From positions 434,001 through 498,000 of the forward strand of contig JAWWNJ010000135.1 of assembly GCA_037176885.1 (NCBI GenBank): DNA of 64,000 bases, in the 5' to 3' direction. Each line of letters begins with the position of its first letter. Position 1 is the stretch's first letter. The position numbers were made by a program, and so were the translations under genes. Below are positions 63,105 through 64,000 of the stretch, one piece after another. This DNA comes from Favolaschia claudopus (lineage: Eukaryota; Basidiomycota; Agaricomycetes; Agaricales; Mycenaceae). A model generated the notes under the pieces. It had not been told where the DNA came from. It saw only the letters and a list, made by a program, of their open reading frames with translations, and did not search any database.

Positions 63105-63689
63105 TGTACTTGAAATTTTCGATCTCAGCTTTTCTTTCAATTTTCTGTAATGCTGTGAATCCTGGCGGCCGGCAACTTGTGGAGGCGCGTATGGTGGGTG
63201 GGCGAGCGTACACCGCGAGTCGGGACTCGGATGAAAGGCGCGTGTAAATGATATCCTCCAGCGCGTGCAGTGCGCTAAGTGTCTTGTACCTTATAGATAT
63301 ACACCTCACTCCAACCTCATTCGAGCAAGACAGAAGAACCCACCGTGCCTCTTCCGCCTATGGCTTCACCCCCGCCGTCGCTGTTGCCAAATTCATTCAG
63401 TTTGGTGCATGTGATCTTACTTTTCCGCCACCACCGCTAAGTATTTCAGCTCATTTGTGGTCAATGCATGCAACAAGGTCTATTGATATTGCGACGTTCT
63501 GCTGTCCATACTGAGTCACTGAGTCAAAGGTACACTAGATATGTAGCCCCGCTGATATTGTTCTTTTATGACACTATGTTGTGGTTTCCGAAATTGCTCA
63601 TATATGACCTTCTAGGCTATGGCACGGACGGTCCTGGACAGAACATATAATATACCCATGTAAATAACTCCCTCAAGAGCCGTTTCAAT
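63105..63689. other. Stretch without a supported gene
   Basis: Small ORFs only, such as one starting MASPPPSLLPNS near 63359. Confidence 0.3.
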
Positions 63690-63920
63690 TTGTAGAAGCC
63701 CAAAGCGTGGACTTGTTGGCAAACCCGGCTTACCGACACCTTTCTTGGGCATTCTGGAGTTCGTAGCATGCTTTGCGCGGCGTCCTCGACGTCTTGGGCG
63801 TCAGAAAAGTGGTCCCGGAGAAGTCTCTTGGAGGTAGAGAGCATCGGAAGGTGCGCCAGAAAGTCGCGTCGAAAACTCTTCGGCCGAAAACAAAGCGTGG
63901 ACTTGTTGGCAACCGTAAAC
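63690..63920 (-). repeat. Arm 2 of the inverted pair, with a short direct repeat
   Basis: See 62545-62690. AAAGCGTGGACTTGTTGGCAA occurs at both borders (about 63703 and 63894) in the same orientation, so the arm is bounded by a 21-bp direct repeat. Confidence 0.5.
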
Positions 63921-64000
63921 ATCTCCTTCTGGTGAGTTTAATTTTGTGGTGTTCTCCTGAGCTAGCTGGTTGGGTTTGCTCATTTGGTCATTTCACATCA

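Noticed and set aside
63617..63922. Mariner transposase C-terminus, from LRDHFSDAQDVEDAAQSML
   Set aside because: The resemblance is weak, and the inverted copy at 62545 does not conserve that frame.

Overview
The window looks like a gene-poor, repeat-saturated stretch of a filamentous basidiomycete genome, most likely Agaricomycotina. The pointers are about 50-nt GT-AG introns throughout and families I associate with mushroom-forming fungi: Tnp2/Plavaka-type transposase, DUF6589 proteins, RecQ-like helicases, a Tc1-type DD34E transposase with five exons, a Ty3/gypsy chromovirus, and a Pcl/Pho80-type cyclin. All domain calls come from reading the sequence; no database search was run.

Layout. 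1-9,100 is a graveyard of coding fragments: an unknown acidic protein; a DUF6589 C-terminus running tail-to-tail into a RecQ-like helicase that is split by a TIR element with an 11-bp target duplication; a second helicase N-terminus; and a decayed multi-exon gene of a repeated basidiomycete family, interrupted by a TA-flanked MITE. 9,100-11,300 holds a GC-rich foldback repeat, a TA-flanked element and a truncated Ty1/copia gag. 11,330-12,320 is a plausible host gene (Pcl-like cyclin). 13,300-16,330 has TA-flanked elements and an element with an 8-bp target duplication that carries a 777-bp palindrome. 17,615-17,902 encodes a Zn2Cys6 DNA-binding domain cut short beside a C35 tract. 21,100-23,240 repeats the DUF6589/helicase pairing as an internally deleted copy. 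23,400-33,500 is a pile-up of MITEs and GC-rich foldbacks, with a three-level nest: a TA element inside a tRNA-type SINE inside a GC-rich repeat.

35,066-38,249 is a compact retroelement with split direct repeats (A1-ORF-B1A2-B2), as in DIRS/Ngaro elements. It encodes only reverse transcriptase plus RNase H and shows no tyrosine recombinase. Twenty-one bases later a 6.5-kb two-gene Tnp2/Plavaka-type transposon starts (38,271-44,776), with perfect 35-bp TIRs. 45,568-46,754 is an apparently intact Tc1-type transposase. 48,345-50,976 is a 5'-broken LINE whose 3' end resembles that of the SINE. 50,982-56,963 is a young chromovirus with 385-bp LTRs, a self-priming type primer-binding site and a possible -1 frameshift site.

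The right end has a 1.75-kb inverted-repeat-bounded segment, more GC-rich repeats, a 14-3-3 gene (61,496-62,381) and further MITEs. Host genes with good support are the cyclin and the 14-3-3 protein. Nearly everything else is mobile DNA or its debris, and the nested insertions allow a relative order of events to be read.
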